Counted from the stretch's first letter, positions 15,991 through 25,193 are shown. The stretch is DNA of 64,000 nucleotides from Clostridiales bacterium (GCA_015058215.1 SVCU01000003.1:62001-126000); one strand, 5' to 3'. A program made the numbers and translations. The notes: a model not told the origin generated them from the sequence alone.

Positions 15991-17163
15991 TTAATGATGG
16001 AACAGACGGATGCCGGTAAAGGCCATGACCATGCCGAAACGGTTGCAGGTCTCGATGACCTGGTCGTCGCGGATGGAACCGCCGGGTTCTGCCACGCAGG
16101 TGACGCCGCTTCTTGCTGCCCGTTCGATGTTGTCACCGAAGGGGAAGAAGGCATCGCTGCCCAGTGCTACGCCGGTGATGCCGGCCAGATATTCTTTCTT
16201 TTCTGCTTCCGTGAGGGGTTCGGGCTTCACGGTGAAAATGGCTTCCCACTTGCCGTCATCCAGCACTTCTTCCGCATGGTTGGAAATGTAAATGTCGATG
16301 GCGTTGTCGCGGTTGGCTCTTCCCAGATCTTCTCTGAACTGCAGGCCCAGAGTCTTGGGATGCTGGCGCAGATGCCAGTTGTCTGCCTTGTCCCCTGCCA
16401 ATCTGGTGCAGTGGATTCTGGACTGCTGGCCGGCACCTACGCCGATGGCCTGGCCGCCCTTTGCATAGCAGACGGAGTTGGACTGGGTGTATTTCAGGGT
16501 GATGAGAGCGATCAGCAGGTCCTGCTTCTGCTCTTCGGTCAGCTCCTTGTTTTCGGTAACGATGTTTTCCAGCATGGCAGCGTCGATCTTCAGTTCGTTT
16601 CTGCCCTGCTCGAAGGTGATGCCGTAGACTTCCTTGGTTTCCCGTTCGGCGGGCTTATAGGAAGGATCCATCTGCAGCACGTTGTAGCCGCCCTTTCTCT
16701 TGGTCTTCAGGATGGCCAGTGCTTCGTCGGTGTAGCCGGGAGCGATGACGCCGTCGGATACTTCGTGCTGGATCAGCAGTGCGGTGTCTTCGTCACAGAT
16801 ATCGGACAGTGCGATGAAATCACCGAAGGAGGACATTCTGTCGGCACCGCGGGCTCTTGCGTAAGCGCAGGCGATGGGAGACAGATCTTCCTTTTCTACG
16901 AAGTAGATCTTGCGCAGCACATCGGTCAGAGGACGGCCGATGGCAGCACCGGCGGGAGATACGTGCTTAAAGGATGCGGCTGCGGGAAGACCGGTGGCTT
17001 CCTTCAGTTCTTTGACCAGCTGCCAGGCATTGAGTGCATCCAGGAAGTTGATGTAGCCGGGACGGCCGTTCAGCACCGTTACGGGGATCTCGCCTTCCTT
17101 CATGAAGATCTTGGCAGGCTTCTGGTTGGGGTTGCAGCCATATTTCAGTTCCATTTCTTTCAT
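15991..17163 (-). CDS. purH: AICAR formyltransferase, stand-alone (PurH C-terminal domain)
   Basis: A 390-residue protein corresponding only to the transformylase half of bifunctional PurH. It uses 10-formyl-tetrahydrofolate to formylate AICAR to FAICAR. It carries the catalytic KHVSPAGAA near residue 66 and later IGVGAGQQSRIHCTRLAG and SDAFFPFGDNI. The N-terminal IMP cyclohydrolase domain is missing; that step is supplied by the next gene upstream (17179-17895). GGAGG is present 11 bases before the ATG. Such split pairs are common in Clostridia. Confidence 0.93.
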   Translation of the reverse strand: MKEMELKYGCNPNQKPAKIFMKEGEIPVTVLNGRPGYINFLDALNAWQLVKELKEATGLPAAASFKHVSPAGAAIGRPLTDVLRKIYFVEKEDLSPIACAYARARGADRMSSFGDFIALSDICDEDTALLIQHEVSDGVIAPGYTDEALAILKTKRKGGYNVLQMDPSYKPAERETKEVYGITFEQGRNELKIDAAMLENIVTENKELTEEQKQDLLIALITLKYTQSNSVCYAKGGQAIGVGAGQQSRIHCTRLAGDKADNWHLRQHPKTLGLQFREDLGRANRDNAIDIYISNHAEEVLDDGKWEAIFTVKPEPLTEAEKKEYLAGITGVALGSDAFFPFGDNIERAARSGVTCVAEPGGSIRDDQVIETCNRFGMVMAFTGIRLFHH

Positions 17164-17178
17164 GGCGTGTTCTTCCTC

Positions 17179-17895
17179 CTACTTCAGCTTGTTGTACAGT
17201 ACATCTTCGGTTTCACCGGTTGCAAGGTCGATGAAGCGGACGAAGAGGGATACTTTGTTGTCTTTGTTCAGACCGTGCCAGATGGTCTTGGCCCATTCCT
17301 GCAGGTCGCCGTCTACGGTGACGCGTCTGGGTTCGCCTTCAAAGGAGGGGATGGGGTTGCCGTCCCCTTCGTAGGTGTGGATCAGACGGCCCTCACCTGC
17401 GGGGGGATTTTCCACCTCGAAGAAGTTTCTGCGGCAGAAGCCGTCGCGGCCTTCGTCGCTCTTCAGGATGCTCAGCTTATAGGAGAAGCTGCCGTCCTTC
17501 CGTTCCAGGATACCGCTGATTCTGGGGGTGAAGTTGGGAGCGTCCGGTTCGTAGGCTCTGGTGCGCAGAGCATCTTCGAAGGACTTGCCTTCCTTCACGA
17601 AATCGTAGATGGTGTCGGTCTGGTCACCGTTAGTAACGATGGTGGTGTCGCCCAGCACGCGGATGGGCCAGTAGATGATCAGGGAAGGATCCGCCAGCTT
17701 AGCGGGGTCGAAAGCTTCCGTACGGATGCCTCCTTCCTCTTCTACGAAGACACGGTTACGGCTGTTTTCGCTGCGGCCCATAATGAAGTAAGCAATGGCT
17801 GCTTTCTTGCCGTCGGGGGTTCTGCCGATCAGAACGCCTCTGCCGGGATAGGTGTTGCCGCTGAGGTAATCGCATACGCGCTGCAGTTGGCTCAT
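17179..17895 (-). CDS. IMP cyclohydrolase, PurO-like family
   Basis: A 238-residue member of the archaeal-type IMP cyclohydrolase family, closing FAICAR to IMP. It is unrelated to the PurH N-terminal domain and fits the stand-alone formyltransferase 15 bases downstream. Recognisable parts are GNTYPGRGVLIGRTPDG (about 14-30), the active-site-like SENSRNR (about 42-48) and TNGDQTDTIYD (about 89-99). The ATG at 17895 (MSQLQRV) has GGAAGG; the slightly longer open frame lacks a ribosome site. An AT-rich 87-base gap separates it from purN. Confidence 0.88.
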   Translation of the reverse strand: MSQLQRVCDYLSGNTYPGRGVLIGRTPDGKKAAIAYFIMGRSENSRNRVFVEEEGGIRTEAFDPAKLADPSLIIYWPIRVLGDTTIVTNGDQTDTIYDFVKEGKSFEDALRTRAYEPDAPNFTPRISGILERKDGSFSYKLSILKSDEGRDGFCRRNFFEVENPPAGEGRLIHTYEGDGNPIPSFEGEPRRVTVDGDLQEWAKTIWHGLNKDNKVSLFVRFIDLATGETEDVLYNKLK

Positions 17896-17982
17896 AATGC
17901 CCTTCCTTTCTCTCAAATCAACTCAAAAAAACGTTTGTTAACGATGCAAAACGATTGTTTCTAAAACGCGGGAAAAACAGGC

Positions 17983-18606
17983 CTAGGCCTGTTCCCCAAG
18001 TTCCCGGCAGAGCAGCTCCGCTGCCTGGGGCAGCAGGATCCATTCCGCCTGTTCCATTACGCGCTTCTGCAGCACCTCGGGAGTGTCGCCGGGCAGGATG
18101 TCCACAGCCTTCTGCAGAAGGATGCGGCCCCCGTCGGGGATCTCGTTCACCAGGTGCACGGTGGCGCCGGTCACCTTCACGCCGTAGCCGAGGGCGGCTT
18201 CGTGGACGTGAAGTCCGTAAAACCCTTCCCCACAGAAGGAAGGGATCAGAGCCGGATGCACGTTGATGATCCGGTCTCTGTATGCTTCGATGAAGGCAGG
18301 GCTCAGGATGAACATGAAGCCTGCCAGAATGATCACATCGATGGCTTCCTCTTTCAGGTGCTGCAGCAGCCAGGCTTCCAGAGCCTGACGGCGGTTCAGC
18401 CCCTCGGGAACGGTACCGTCCCAGGCCAGCCCTTTTACGCCGAAGTTCGCCGCTCTCTGCAGAGCGTAGGCTTCGGGGTTGTTGGACAGCACCAGGACGA
18501 TTTCGCCGGAAGGGATCTTCCCGGCCTTCTGGGCATCCAGAAGGGCCTGCAGGTTGGTGCCGCCGCCCGATACCAGGACGGCGATCCGCATCTTACCCTT
18601 ACTCAT
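17983..18606 (-). CDS. purN: Phosphoribosylglycinamide formyltransferase
   Basis: A 207-residue folate-dependent enzyme that formylates GAR to FGAR. It has [14 protein letters not shown] near residue 12, the catalytic Asn and His in [11 protein letters not shown] (about 113-123), and the catalytic Asp region [14 protein letters not shown]. The HPALIPSF segment reads PSFCGEG rather than the more usual PSFKG, a small variation. Its ATG overlaps the purM stop in an ATGA, so it is translationally coupled. Confidence 0.95.
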   Translation of the reverse strand: MSKGKMRIAVLVSGGGTNLQALLDAQKAGKIPSGEIVLVLSNNPEAYALQRAANFGVKGLAWDGTVPEGLNRRQALEAWLLQHLKEEAIDVIILAGFMFILSPAFIEAYRDRIINVHPALIPSFCGEGFYGLHVHEAALGYGVKVTGATVHLVNEIPDGGRILLQKAVDILPGDTPEVLQKRVMEQAEWILLPQAAELLCRELGEQA

Positions 18607-19637
18607 TTGAAGATCACGCCTTCTTCGCTTTCCACCAGTTCGCCCATGATGTAAGCGTCTTCGCCGTTTGCCTTCAGTACTTCGATGGCCTTATCGGCAT
18701 CTTCCTTGCCTACGACGACGGACATGCCAACGCCCATGTTATAGGTATTGAACATATCTCTCTTGGGCACGTTGCCGGTCTTGGCCAGCAGATCGAAGAT
18801 GGGCAGGATCCGCAGGGACTTTTCGTCTACGCTGGCGGAGAGGCCGTCCTTCAGGGATCTGGGCAGGTTTTCGTAGAAACCGCCGCCGGTGATGTGGGAA
18901 ACGCTCTTAACGGTAACGGCATTCATCAGTTCCAGAACGGACTTGACGTAAATGCGGGTGGGGGTCAGCAGTGCTTCGCCCAGGGTCATGCCCAGTTCGT
19001 TGCTGTAAACATCCAGTGCCTTGTTTTCTACGTCGAAGACCTTGCGGACCAGGGAGAAACCGTTGGAATGTACGCCGGTGGAGGGCAGAGCGATCAGCAC
19101 GTCGCCGGGCTTCTGCAGATCCTGGTTGACGATCTTGCTCTTGTCTACGATACCGACGGTGAAACCGGCCAGGTCGTAGTCATCGGCAGCCATAACACCG
19201 GGGTGTTCTGCGGTTTCGCCGCCGATCAGGGCGCAGCCGGACTGCACGCAGCCTTCTGCGACACCGGAAACGATGGTGGCTACCTTTTCGGCCTCGTTCT
19301 TGCCGATGGCGATGTAATCCAGGAAGAACAGGGGCTTTGCACCGACGCAGATCACGTCGTTGACGCACATGGCAACGCAGTCGATACCGATGGTATCATG
19401 CTTGTCCAGAAGCTGTGCGATGCGGATCTTGGTGCCGACGCCGTCGGTACCGCTGACCAGCATGGGTTCCTTCATGCCTGCCAGGTCCAGGGCGAAGAGA
19501 CCGCCGAAACCGCCGATGTCGGAAACGACGCCGGGGGTCATGGTTCTGGCAACATGCTTCTTCATGAGTTTTACACCTTCGTAACCGGCAGTGATGTCAA
19601 CGCCGGCTGCCTTATAGCTTTCGCTGAAACTTTTCAT
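18603..19637 (-). CDS. purM: Phosphoribosylformylglycinamidine cyclo-ligase (AIR synthetase)
   Basis: A 344-residue enzyme that closes FGAM to AIR with ATP. Markers: [11 protein letters not shown] (ATP loop), [26 protein letters not shown], and [13 protein letters not shown] near the C-terminus. The ATG at 19637 (MKSFSESYK) has AAAGGAG nine bases upstream and is preferred to the longer frame at 19679. It overlaps purN by four bases. Confidence 0.97.
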   Translation of the reverse strand: MKSFSESYKAAGVDITAGYEGVKLMKKHVARTMTPGVVSDIGGFGGLFALDLAGMKEPMLVSGTDGVGTKIRIAQLLDKHDTIGIDCVAMCVNDVICVGAKPLFFLDYIAIGKNEAEKVATIVSGVAEGCVQSGCALIGGETAEHPGVMAADDYDLAGFTVGIVDKSKIVNQDLQKPGDVLIALPSTGVHSNGFSLVRKVFDVENKALDVYSNELGMTLGEALLTPTRIYVKSVLELMNAVTVKSVSHITGGGFYENLPRSLKDGLSASVDEKSLRILPIFDLLAKTGNVPKRDMFNTYNMGVGMSVVVGKEDADKAIEVLKANGEDAYIMGELVESEEGVIFK

Positions 19638-19686
19638 GGAATTGGGCTCCTTTCTTGCTGTGAGGGATTTCTGATTCAAATCGGGC

Positions 19687-20175
19687 TTACAGGGAAGCCT
19701 GCAGTTCCAGATCTTTTTCCAGGACTTTTTTCTTCATATCATCGCGAAGAGCGGCCAGCTTGTAGGCCAGTTCATCGTCGGTGACAGCCAGGATCTCCAC
19801 GGCCAGAAGGCCGGCGTTGCGGGCACCGTCGATGGCGACGGTGGCAACGGGCATGCCGGGAGGCATCTGTACGGTGGAAAGCAGAGCGTCCAGGCCGTCC
19901 AGGGCATCGGATTTTACGGGGATACCGATGACGGGAAGGGTGGTGCCTGCTGCGAATGCACCTGCCAGGTGTGCAGCTTTGCCGGCGGCTGCGATGATGG
20001 CGCCAAAGCCGTTGGCTCTGGCATCTCTGGCGAATCTGGCAGCCTCTTCGGGGGTTCTGTGTGCAGAGCAGATGTGTGCTTCAAAGGGGACTCCGAATTC
20101 TTTCAGAGCATCGATTGCCGGCTGTACCTTAGGCAGGTCGCTGGCACTTCCCATAATGACGGCGATCTTCTTCAT
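19687..20175 (-). CDS. purE: N5-carboxyaminoimidazole ribonucleotide mutase (class I PurE)
   Basis: A 162-residue protein that rearranges N5-CAIR to CAIR. It has [10 protein letters not shown] (8-17), the active-site ICSAHRTPE (about 36-44), and the later GSAH-like [12 protein letters not shown] and [13 protein letters not shown]. No purK is present in this operon, so N5-CAIR must be made elsewhere or by spontaneous carboxylation. GGAGG precedes the ATG. A 38-base gap separates it from purF. Confidence 0.95.
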   Translation of the reverse strand: MKKIAVIMGSASDLPKVQPAIDALKEFGVPFEAHICSAHRTPEEAARFARDARANGFGAIIAAAGKAAHLAGAFAAGTTLPVIGIPVKSDALDGLDALLSTVQMPPGMPVATVAIDGARNAGLLAVEILAVTDDELAYKLAALRDDMKKKVLEKDLELQASL

Positions 20176-20213
20176 GTTTTCCTCCTGTAAAAGCCTGCGG
20201 ACAGGCTTTTTTC

Positions 20214-21638
20214 TTATTCTTTACCGGACCAGCAATAGGTGCAGACACGGTCCTTATCGATGCCGATGGCTTCCAGAACGCCGTCCAGCGTCTGGTAACC
20301 CAGGGAATCGAAGCCGAACATTTCGGAGATGCGCTTCAGCATGCACTTGCCGCGCTCGGTCTTGGGGTCTGCATATTCGTCCAGATGGTTGTGACCTTCG
20401 TCACCTTCCAGTTCCTGCACCACGCGGCGGGCCAGAAGCTCGTTGGCGGAATTGCTGCGGGAGAAGCTCAGGAACTTGCAGCCGTACATGATGGGCGGGC
20501 AGGCGGAGCGCATATGGACTTCCTTTGCACCTGCATTGTACAGGAAGTCTACGGTCTCGCCCAGCTGGGTGCCGCGAACGATGGAGTCGTCCACCAGCAG
20601 CAGCTTCTTGCCGTCGATCAGTTCGGGTACGGGGATCTGCTTCATTTTTGCCACCTGATTCCGCACGTTCTGGTTTGCGGGCATGAAGGAGCGGGGCCAG
20701 GTGGGAGTGTACTTGATAAAGGGTCTTGCGAATTCCTTTCCGGAAGCAGTGGCATAACCGATGGCATGGGGCACGCCGGAATCGGGCACGCCGGCCACGT
20801 AATCCACGTCGGGCAGCACGCCCCGTGCGATTTCATCCTGGGCCATGGACTTGCCGTTTTCCACGCGCATCACTTCCACGTTCTTCCCTTCGTAGCGGGA
20901 ATTGGGATAGCCGTAGTAGCTCCACAGGAACGCGCAGATCTTCATTTCTTCGCCCGGAGGGGACAGGGTCTCGATGGAATCCGCCGTGATCTTGACGATC
21001 TCATGGGGACCCAGTTCGTAGACATCCTGGTACCCCGTCTTCTGGTAAGCAAAGGATTCGAATGCCACGCTGTGGCCGTCTTCGTTCTTACCGATCAGAA
21101 CGGGCAGTCTGCCCAGCTTATCGCGGGCAGCGATGATCTCACCGTCGCTGGTGAGGATCAGCAGGGTCATGGAGCCTTCGATTTCGTCCTGGGCGTGCAG
21201 AATGCCGGAAACCAGGTCGTCTTTCTGGTTGATCAGGGCTGCCACAAGTTCGGTGGAGTTGACTTTGCCGGAGCTCATGGCCATGAACTGATGGCCGTGG
21301 TCGGAGAAGTACTTCTCCACCAGCGCATCGGCGTTGTTGATGGCGCCGATGGTGGTGATGGCATAGAAGCCCAGATGAGACCGTACCAGCAGCGGCTGGG
21401 GATCGTTGTCGCTGATGCAGCCGATGCCGCTGCAGCCGTGGAAGTCGTGCAGATCCTTTTCGAACTTGGTGCGGAAGGGAGTGTTTTCAATGGAGTGGAT
21501 CTGCCGCTGAAAACCGCCCTTCTCGTCGCGAACGATCATACCGGCCCGTTTGGTACCCAGGTGAGAATGATAGTCGACCCCGAAGAAAATATCCAGAACG
21601 CAGTCGCGTTTGGAAACTGTACCGAAAAAGCCACCCAT
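20214..21638 (-). CDS. purF: Amidophosphoribosyltransferase family protein without the N-terminal Cys nucleophile
   Basis: A 474-residue PurF homologue for the first committed step (PRPP to phosphoribosylamine). The PRPP-binding motif LLLVDDSIVRGTQ (about residue 345) is intact, and cysteines suited to the usual iron-sulfur cluster occur (ACPP, YGCKF, KCMLKR, CTYCW). The normal start Met-Cys-Gly, whose Cys is the glutaminase nucleophile, is here MGGFFG. Purc's stop lies one base upstream, so no longer start exists. The nearest Cys is at position 13. The glutaminase should be dead or altered; free ammonia may be used. Confidence 0.85.
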   Translation of the reverse strand: MGGFFGTVSKRDCVLDIFFGVDYHSHLGTKRAGMIVRDEKGGFQRQIHSIENTPFRTKFEKDLHDFHGCSGIGCISDNDPQPLLVRSHLGFYAITTIGAINNADALVEKYFSDHGHQFMAMSSGKVNSTELVAALINQKDDLVSGILHAQDEIEGSMTLLILTSDGEIIAARDKLGRLPVLIGKNEDGHSVAFESFAYQKTGYQDVYELGPHEIVKITADSIETLSPPGEEMKICAFLWSYYGYPNSRYEGKNVEVMRVENGKSMAQDEIARGVLPDVDYVAGVPDSGVPHAIGYATASGKEFARPFIKYTPTWPRSFMPANQNVRNQVAKMKQIPVPELIDGKKLLLVDDSIVRGTQLGETVDFLYNAGAKEVHMRSACPPIMYGCKFLSFSRSNSANELLARRVVQELEGDEGHNHLDEYADPKTERGKCMLKRISEMFGFDSLGYQTLDGVLEAIGIDKDRVCTYCWSGKE

Positions 21639-21639
21639 T

Positions 21640-22326
21640 TTATGCGAAGAACAGTTCGGACAGGGTCATGGGATCGATGTACTTGCCGTCCTTGTAGACT
21701 CTCATGTTGCCGGATGCGATTTCGTCGATCAGGATCACGTTGCCGTCAGCATCGTAGCCGTATTCGAACTTGATGTCGTACAGGACCAGACCCTTTTCCA
21801 GCAGATCGTCAGCAACGATCTTGGTGATCTTCTGGGTCATTTCCTTCATGGAGTCATACTGTTCTTCGGTCATAACGCCCAGAACTACCAGACCGTCCTT
21901 GGTGACCAGGGGATCGCCCAGAGCATCGTTCTTGAAGGTGGTTTCTACGTATGCGGGCAGATCTGCACCTTCTTCGATGTACTGGCCGTAACGACGCAGG
22001 AAGCTGCCCACTGCCTTGTGGCGGCAGATCACTTCCAGACCCTTGCCGAAGGGCTTTGCGGGGATCACTTCCATAGTGGTATTTGCCAGGTCAGCGGAGA
22101 TGTAGTGGGTGCTGATGCCGGCAGCATTGATCTTTTCGAAGAAGTAGATGGACATGCGCAGGTTGACATCGCCAACGCCGTCAATGGTCAGGCCAACAGA
22201 GTTTTCACCGGGATCGAAGACGCCGTCCTTGCCGGTCACGTCATCTTTGAACTTCAGCAGATAGTTGCCGTTTTCCAGTGCATATACGTTCTTGGTTTTG
22301 CCGGTGTAAACAAGTTTGTTTTCCAT
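21640..22326 (-). CDS. purC: SAICAR synthetase
   Basis: A 228-residue enzyme that joins CAIR and aspartate with ATP. It begins [15 protein letters not shown], with the nucleotide-binding region [10 protein letters not shown], the substrate loop [16 protein letters not shown] (about 92-107), and [19 protein letters not shown] near the end. The ATG at 22326 has GGAGG nine bases upstream. It is the first enzyme gene of the operon, directly behind the leader terminator at 22351-22392. Confidence 0.96.
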   Translation of the reverse strand: MENKLVYTGKTKNVYALENGNYLLKFKDDVTGKDGVFDPGENSVGLTIDGVGDVNLRMSIYFFEKINAAGISTHYISADLANTTMEVIPAKPFGKGLEVICRHKAVGSFLRRYGQYIEEGADLPAYVETTFKNDALGDPLVTKDGLVVLGVMTEEQYDSMKEMTQKITKIVADDLLEKGLVLYDIKFEYGYDADGNVILIDEIASGNMRVYKDGKYIDPMTLSELFFA

Positions 22327-22350
22327 GATTGATTTCCTCCATTTTTTTCT

Positions 22351-22392
22351 CGTAAAAATAAGCAAGGCGCAGTGCTTGCGCACTACGCCCTT
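22351..22392 (-). terminator. Leader terminator (attenuator) before purC
   Basis: On the minus strand AAGGGCGTAGTGC (22380-22392) pairs with GCACTGCGCCTT (22364-22375) around the tetraloop GCAA, with one bulged G, followed by GCTTATTTTT. It lies between the promoter and purC, so transcription of the whole operon must read through it. The leader ORF stop codon (22383-22385) is inside the 5' arm. Confidence 0.8.
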
Positions 22393-22481
22393 GTTTCGTC
22401 TTTAGAGGTGACGGATACTCTGGTTTTGGGTACAAATCTCCCTTGCGTACTGGTATTGTGGAAGGTGTGAATCTGACCCAT
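22383..22481 (-). CDS. 32-codon leader ORF of the pur operon
   Basis: The ATG at 22481 has AAAGGAG ten bases upstream. The peptide starts MGQIHTFHN, contains [16 protein letters not shown] and ends ETRA, then TAG. The stop lies within the 5' arm of the attenuator stem, so a ribosome at the end of the ORF would prevent the terminator from folding. It is basic and Ser/Thr/Val rich with no runs of codons for one amino acid, so an arrest-type or metabolite-sensing peptide fits better than classical codon attenuation (inference). I know no named family. Confidence 0.65.
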   Translation of the reverse strand: MGQIHTFHNTSTQGRFVPKTRVSVTSKDETRA

Positions 22482-22517
22482 GGAGCACTGTCTCCTTTCT
22501 AACAAAAATACATCGCT

Positions 22518-22547
22518 ACGATACCATATTTTTCGATAGCAATGCAA
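22518..22547 (-). promoter_or_regulatory. pur operon promoter
   Basis: On the minus strand TTGCAT (22542-22547), 18 bases, TATCGT (22518-22523) with an upstream TGG (extended -10). The start would be near 22511, giving a leader of about 185 bases before purC. Confidence 0.55.
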
Positions 22548-22589
22548 GTCCTTTTTGCGAATTACCGAAAGTTTTTTTGCTGCGGTTCC

Positions 22590-23063
22590 TCAGTCGAACT
22601 TCAGCACCAGTTCCCGGTCGGAATCCAGGTGCCGCAGGGCGATGCCGGCAGCGGTGAGCATTTTCTTGGAAGCCATCACACTGGGGGTGTCTGCATATTT
22701 GTCGGAAAGATAGATGACCTCACGGATGCCGCTCTGGATGATGGCCTTGGCGCATTCGTTGCAGGGGAACAGGGCTACGTACAGGCGGGAACCCTTCAGA
22801 TCCTTCCCCTGGGAATTGAGGATGGCGTTCAGTTCTGCATGGACCACGTAGGGATACTTGGTATCCTCCCCTTCCCGATCCCAGGGAAACTCGTCGTCGG
22901 AGCAGCCGAAGGGGAATCCGTTGTAACCGGTGGAAAGGATGATGTTTTCGGGGCTGACGATGCAGGCGCCTACCTGGGTGCTGGGATCCTTGCTGCGCTT
23001 TGCCGCCAGCAGGGCTACGCCCATGAAGTATTCATCCCAGGTGATGTAATCTGTCCGTTTCAT
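22590..23063 (-). CDS. dCMP deaminase (ComEB-like)
   Basis: A 157-residue zinc deaminase that converts dCMP to dUMP for dTTP synthesis. Zinc ligands are in HAELNAIL (about residue 75) and PCNECAK (about 103). QVGACIVSPENIILSTGYNGFP is typical of deoxycytidylate deaminases. The ATG at 23063 (MKRTDYITWDEYF) has GGAGG upstream; the longer frame is not supported. It is read separately from the pur operon, ending 43 bases before the pur promoter's -35 box. Confidence 0.92.
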   Translation of the reverse strand: MKRTDYITWDEYFMGVALLAAKRSKDPSTQVGACIVSPENIILSTGYNGFPFGCSDDEFPWDREGEDTKYPYVVHAELNAILNSQGKDLKGSRLYVALFPCNECAKAIIQSGIREVIYLSDKYADTPSVMASKKMLTAAGIALRHLDSDRELVLKFD

Positions 23064-23133
23064 GGCAGACTTCCTCCTTGTGATTTTCTTTTTTACAATT
23101 GTATCACGGTACCATGTCATTTTCCAGCATTTA

Positions 23134-23163
23134 TTGACGAATCCGTCTGATTTTTGATAGAAT
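23134..23163 (+). promoter_or_regulatory. Promoter of the 658-residue lipoprotein gene
   Basis: TTGACG (23134-23139), 18 bases, TAGAAT (23158-23163), 42 bases before the start codon. Confidence 0.65.
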
Positions 23164-23205
23164 TTTTACAATAGGAGATTCCGCTGAGTAAAGGAGGGCG
23201 TTAGC

Positions 23206-25182
23206 ATGAAAATCAGAACTTCGCCGCTGTGGATTTTGAGCCTTTTCTGCATCCTGCTCCTTCTTTTTTGCGCCTGCACGCCGCCGGTGCCGGATACTCC
23301 CGATCCCGGTCCGCAGAACGATCAGCACCAGAGCCAGAATCAGCAGGATGTTCAGAAGGATAACGACGGCTCCGGCGATTCTCAAAATACCGAAACCGGA
23401 ATCAAACTGCCCCGGGTTCAGGATGAAGGGTCTTTACTCAACGCTGCGTTTCTGCAGGATCCGAACCTGAAAACGCTGCCCATTTATTCCAAAGCCATCT
23501 ATACTTCCGAACGCTCTGCCTCCGATGTGAATGCAGCGATTTATTCCCACTTGAAAGTTCTATTCGGAGTGCCTTCGCAGGACCATGCGGACAGTTTAGT
23601 GCAGAAGCTCAACAATTTCCTGACCGCAGCAGAACTTCTTCCCACAGGTAATTCTGCTTCCTTCGGTACATTCTCCGGCCTTGCCAGCTATCGCGATCCC
23701 CAAAACATGACTGGACCGCAGCCGATTTATATGGCTTCTCCCGACGCAATCTACTATCGGAACCCGTCAACCCCGGCGACGGAAATCGATCTCATCAATG
23801 AATTAAAACAGGATCCCGTTGTCGCAACCGCCCTGGAAGAATTGCAGTTCAAAAACCCAGTTCTTCTTCGTTCTCCCAAATACAGTGATCCCGATTCCAT
23901 TTCCAGCGATTTTCGGGACACGGTATGTTTCACCATTTTTGAACCCGGAAACAATGCTGCCGAAACGCTGTTCAACTACAATTTCCGCAGTTTGAAGATT
24001 TTCCAGACCCCGTGGAGACTCCACATCGAATACCACAATGCCGTGCCGCAAAGTATTGGCGAATATCCGTTGATCCCTTATGCAGAAGCCGCAGAAACCG
24101 CCGCCCAAATGGCCGGAACCTCCGTCTCCTCCATCGCCGGTGTTACCATCGAATATCTGCAAGAGAAGTATTATGTCCACTGGGTTCCCCATTATCGCTT
24201 CCTGATCAACGAAACGGCATATTACGTCCCGGCGGTAGCGCATGATCTGGAACGGATCGTGACCGTGGCGGATCCCAATTACGGCGACGAAGAGTTTCTT
24301 TTCACCTACGCTGAGGGAAAAACCGTTCCCATTAAAAATACGGATCACCCCGCGCTGGATGCCCGGCAAACTGCCTCCATCACATCACAGAAACTTCCCA
24401 TTTACGATTACTCCGACAATCCGCTGCAGCAAGGCGGTATTCCGGATCCGGAGCCCCTGACCGAGGCAGAAATTACCGCTTTGGAGGCCGATGCGCGGGC
24501 CTTTTGGAGCCTGACAAAGTATCCGATTCCCGAGTGGCTCAAGCCCGACCTGAACCGCATCGGCAATCGCGGGATCGTTTTCGTAACCGATGCCTTTGAA
24601 TACTTTTGCTATCGGGACGGAGGTCTACGCATCAACACCGTCCAGGAGTTCCACACGCAAGGCGAAATCTTCGCCTTTCTGGAAGACAGCAGCATCATTC
24701 CTGCTGCCTGTGATCGGCTGGCAATCGATTCTCCTCTCTTTATTCGTTCCAAATCCTTCTGGGCAGGCAGTGTAATTTCAACCTATTTCCGGCTCTTTGA
24801 TGCCGGTGATGACTTTGAAGAAACCATTTACAACTCCAACTTCACCGGTCTTTCCGTAAGTTGGAGCGGTCAAGATCCCACAGATTGCGTCTATTCACGG
24901 ACGATCAGCATCAGCATTTTTTCAGAGAGTGAACGATCGATCCGCGGATACTACGAAATCATCCCCTTTGAAGAGGCTTATGCGAAATTCTGCAGCGTCT
25001 GTCCCAATGACGTAAAAGATTTGCAATCCGTCACTCTGGAGCCGATCGATTCCGGCTGGAATTTTTACAACTATTCCGTTCTTCAATACAAATTCCGCTA
25101 CGAACAAAGCTTCTATCAAACCCCTGCCGTTCGGTATGAGACCACCGATGATGCACAGACGCTTCTTCCTCCGAAAAACTAA
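23206..25182 (+). CDS. Large lipoprotein with internally duplicated domain, function unknown
   Basis: A 658-residue lipoprotein: signal residues 1-23 ending LLFCAC, then a Gln/Asn/Asp-rich linker to about residue 65. Two related units follow, about 95-345 and 430-655. Matching pieces include GEYPLIPYAEAAETAAQ / RGYYEIIPFEEAYAKFC and AGVTIEYLQ...YVHWVPHYRF / QSVTLEPID...YNYSVLQYKF, both ending YxxPAV. AAAGGAGG precedes the ATG. Base composition is lower in GC than its neighbours, which suggests a different history. No family recognised; the location is outside the cell, anchored to the membrane. Confidence 0.8.
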   Translation: MKIRTSPLWILSLFCILLLLFCACTPPVPDTPDPGPQNDQHQSQNQQDVQKDNDGSGDSQNTETGIKLPRVQDEGSLLNAAFLQDPNLKTLPIYSKAIYTSERSASDVNAAIYSHLKVLFGVPSQDHADSLVQKLNNFLTAAELLPTGNSASFGTFSGLASYRDPQNMTGPQPIYMASPDAIYYRNPSTPATEIDLINELKQDPVVATALEELQFKNPVLLRSPKYSDPDSISSDFRDTVCFTIFEPGNNAAETLFNYNFRSLKIFQTPWRLHIEYHNAVPQSIGEYPLIPYAEAAETAAQMAGTSVSSIAGVTIEYLQEKYYVHWVPHYRFLINETAYYVPAVAHDLERIVTVADPNYGDEEFLFTYAEGKTVPIKNTDHPALDARQTASITSQKLPIYDYSDNPLQQGGIPDPEPLTEAEITALEADARAFWSLTKYPIPEWLKPDLNRIGNRGIVFVTDAFEYFCYRDGGLRINTVQEFHTQGEIFAFLEDSSIIPAACDRLAIDSPLFIRSKSFWAGSVISTYFRLFDAGDDFEETIYNSNFTGLSVSWSGQDPTDCVYSRTISISIFSESERSIRGYYEIIPFEEAYAKFCSVCPNDVKDLQSVTLEPIDSGWNFYNYSVLQYKFRYEQSFYQTPAVRYETTDDAQTLLPPKN

Positions 25183-25193
25183 CCAGCTAGCGA

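Noticed and set aside
15895..17964. A 689-codon plus-strand open frame across the IMP-forming genes
   Set aside because: Antisense to three recognised pur genes; it spans gene boundaries and is a composition artefact. Similar antisense frames at 38295-40373, 51361-53205 and 53724-55547 were dropped for the same reason.
22327..22511. A purine (guanine/adenine) riboswitch in the purC leader
   Set aside because: No three-way junction with the conserved purine-aptamer loops could be found; the leader ORF and terminator explain the region better.
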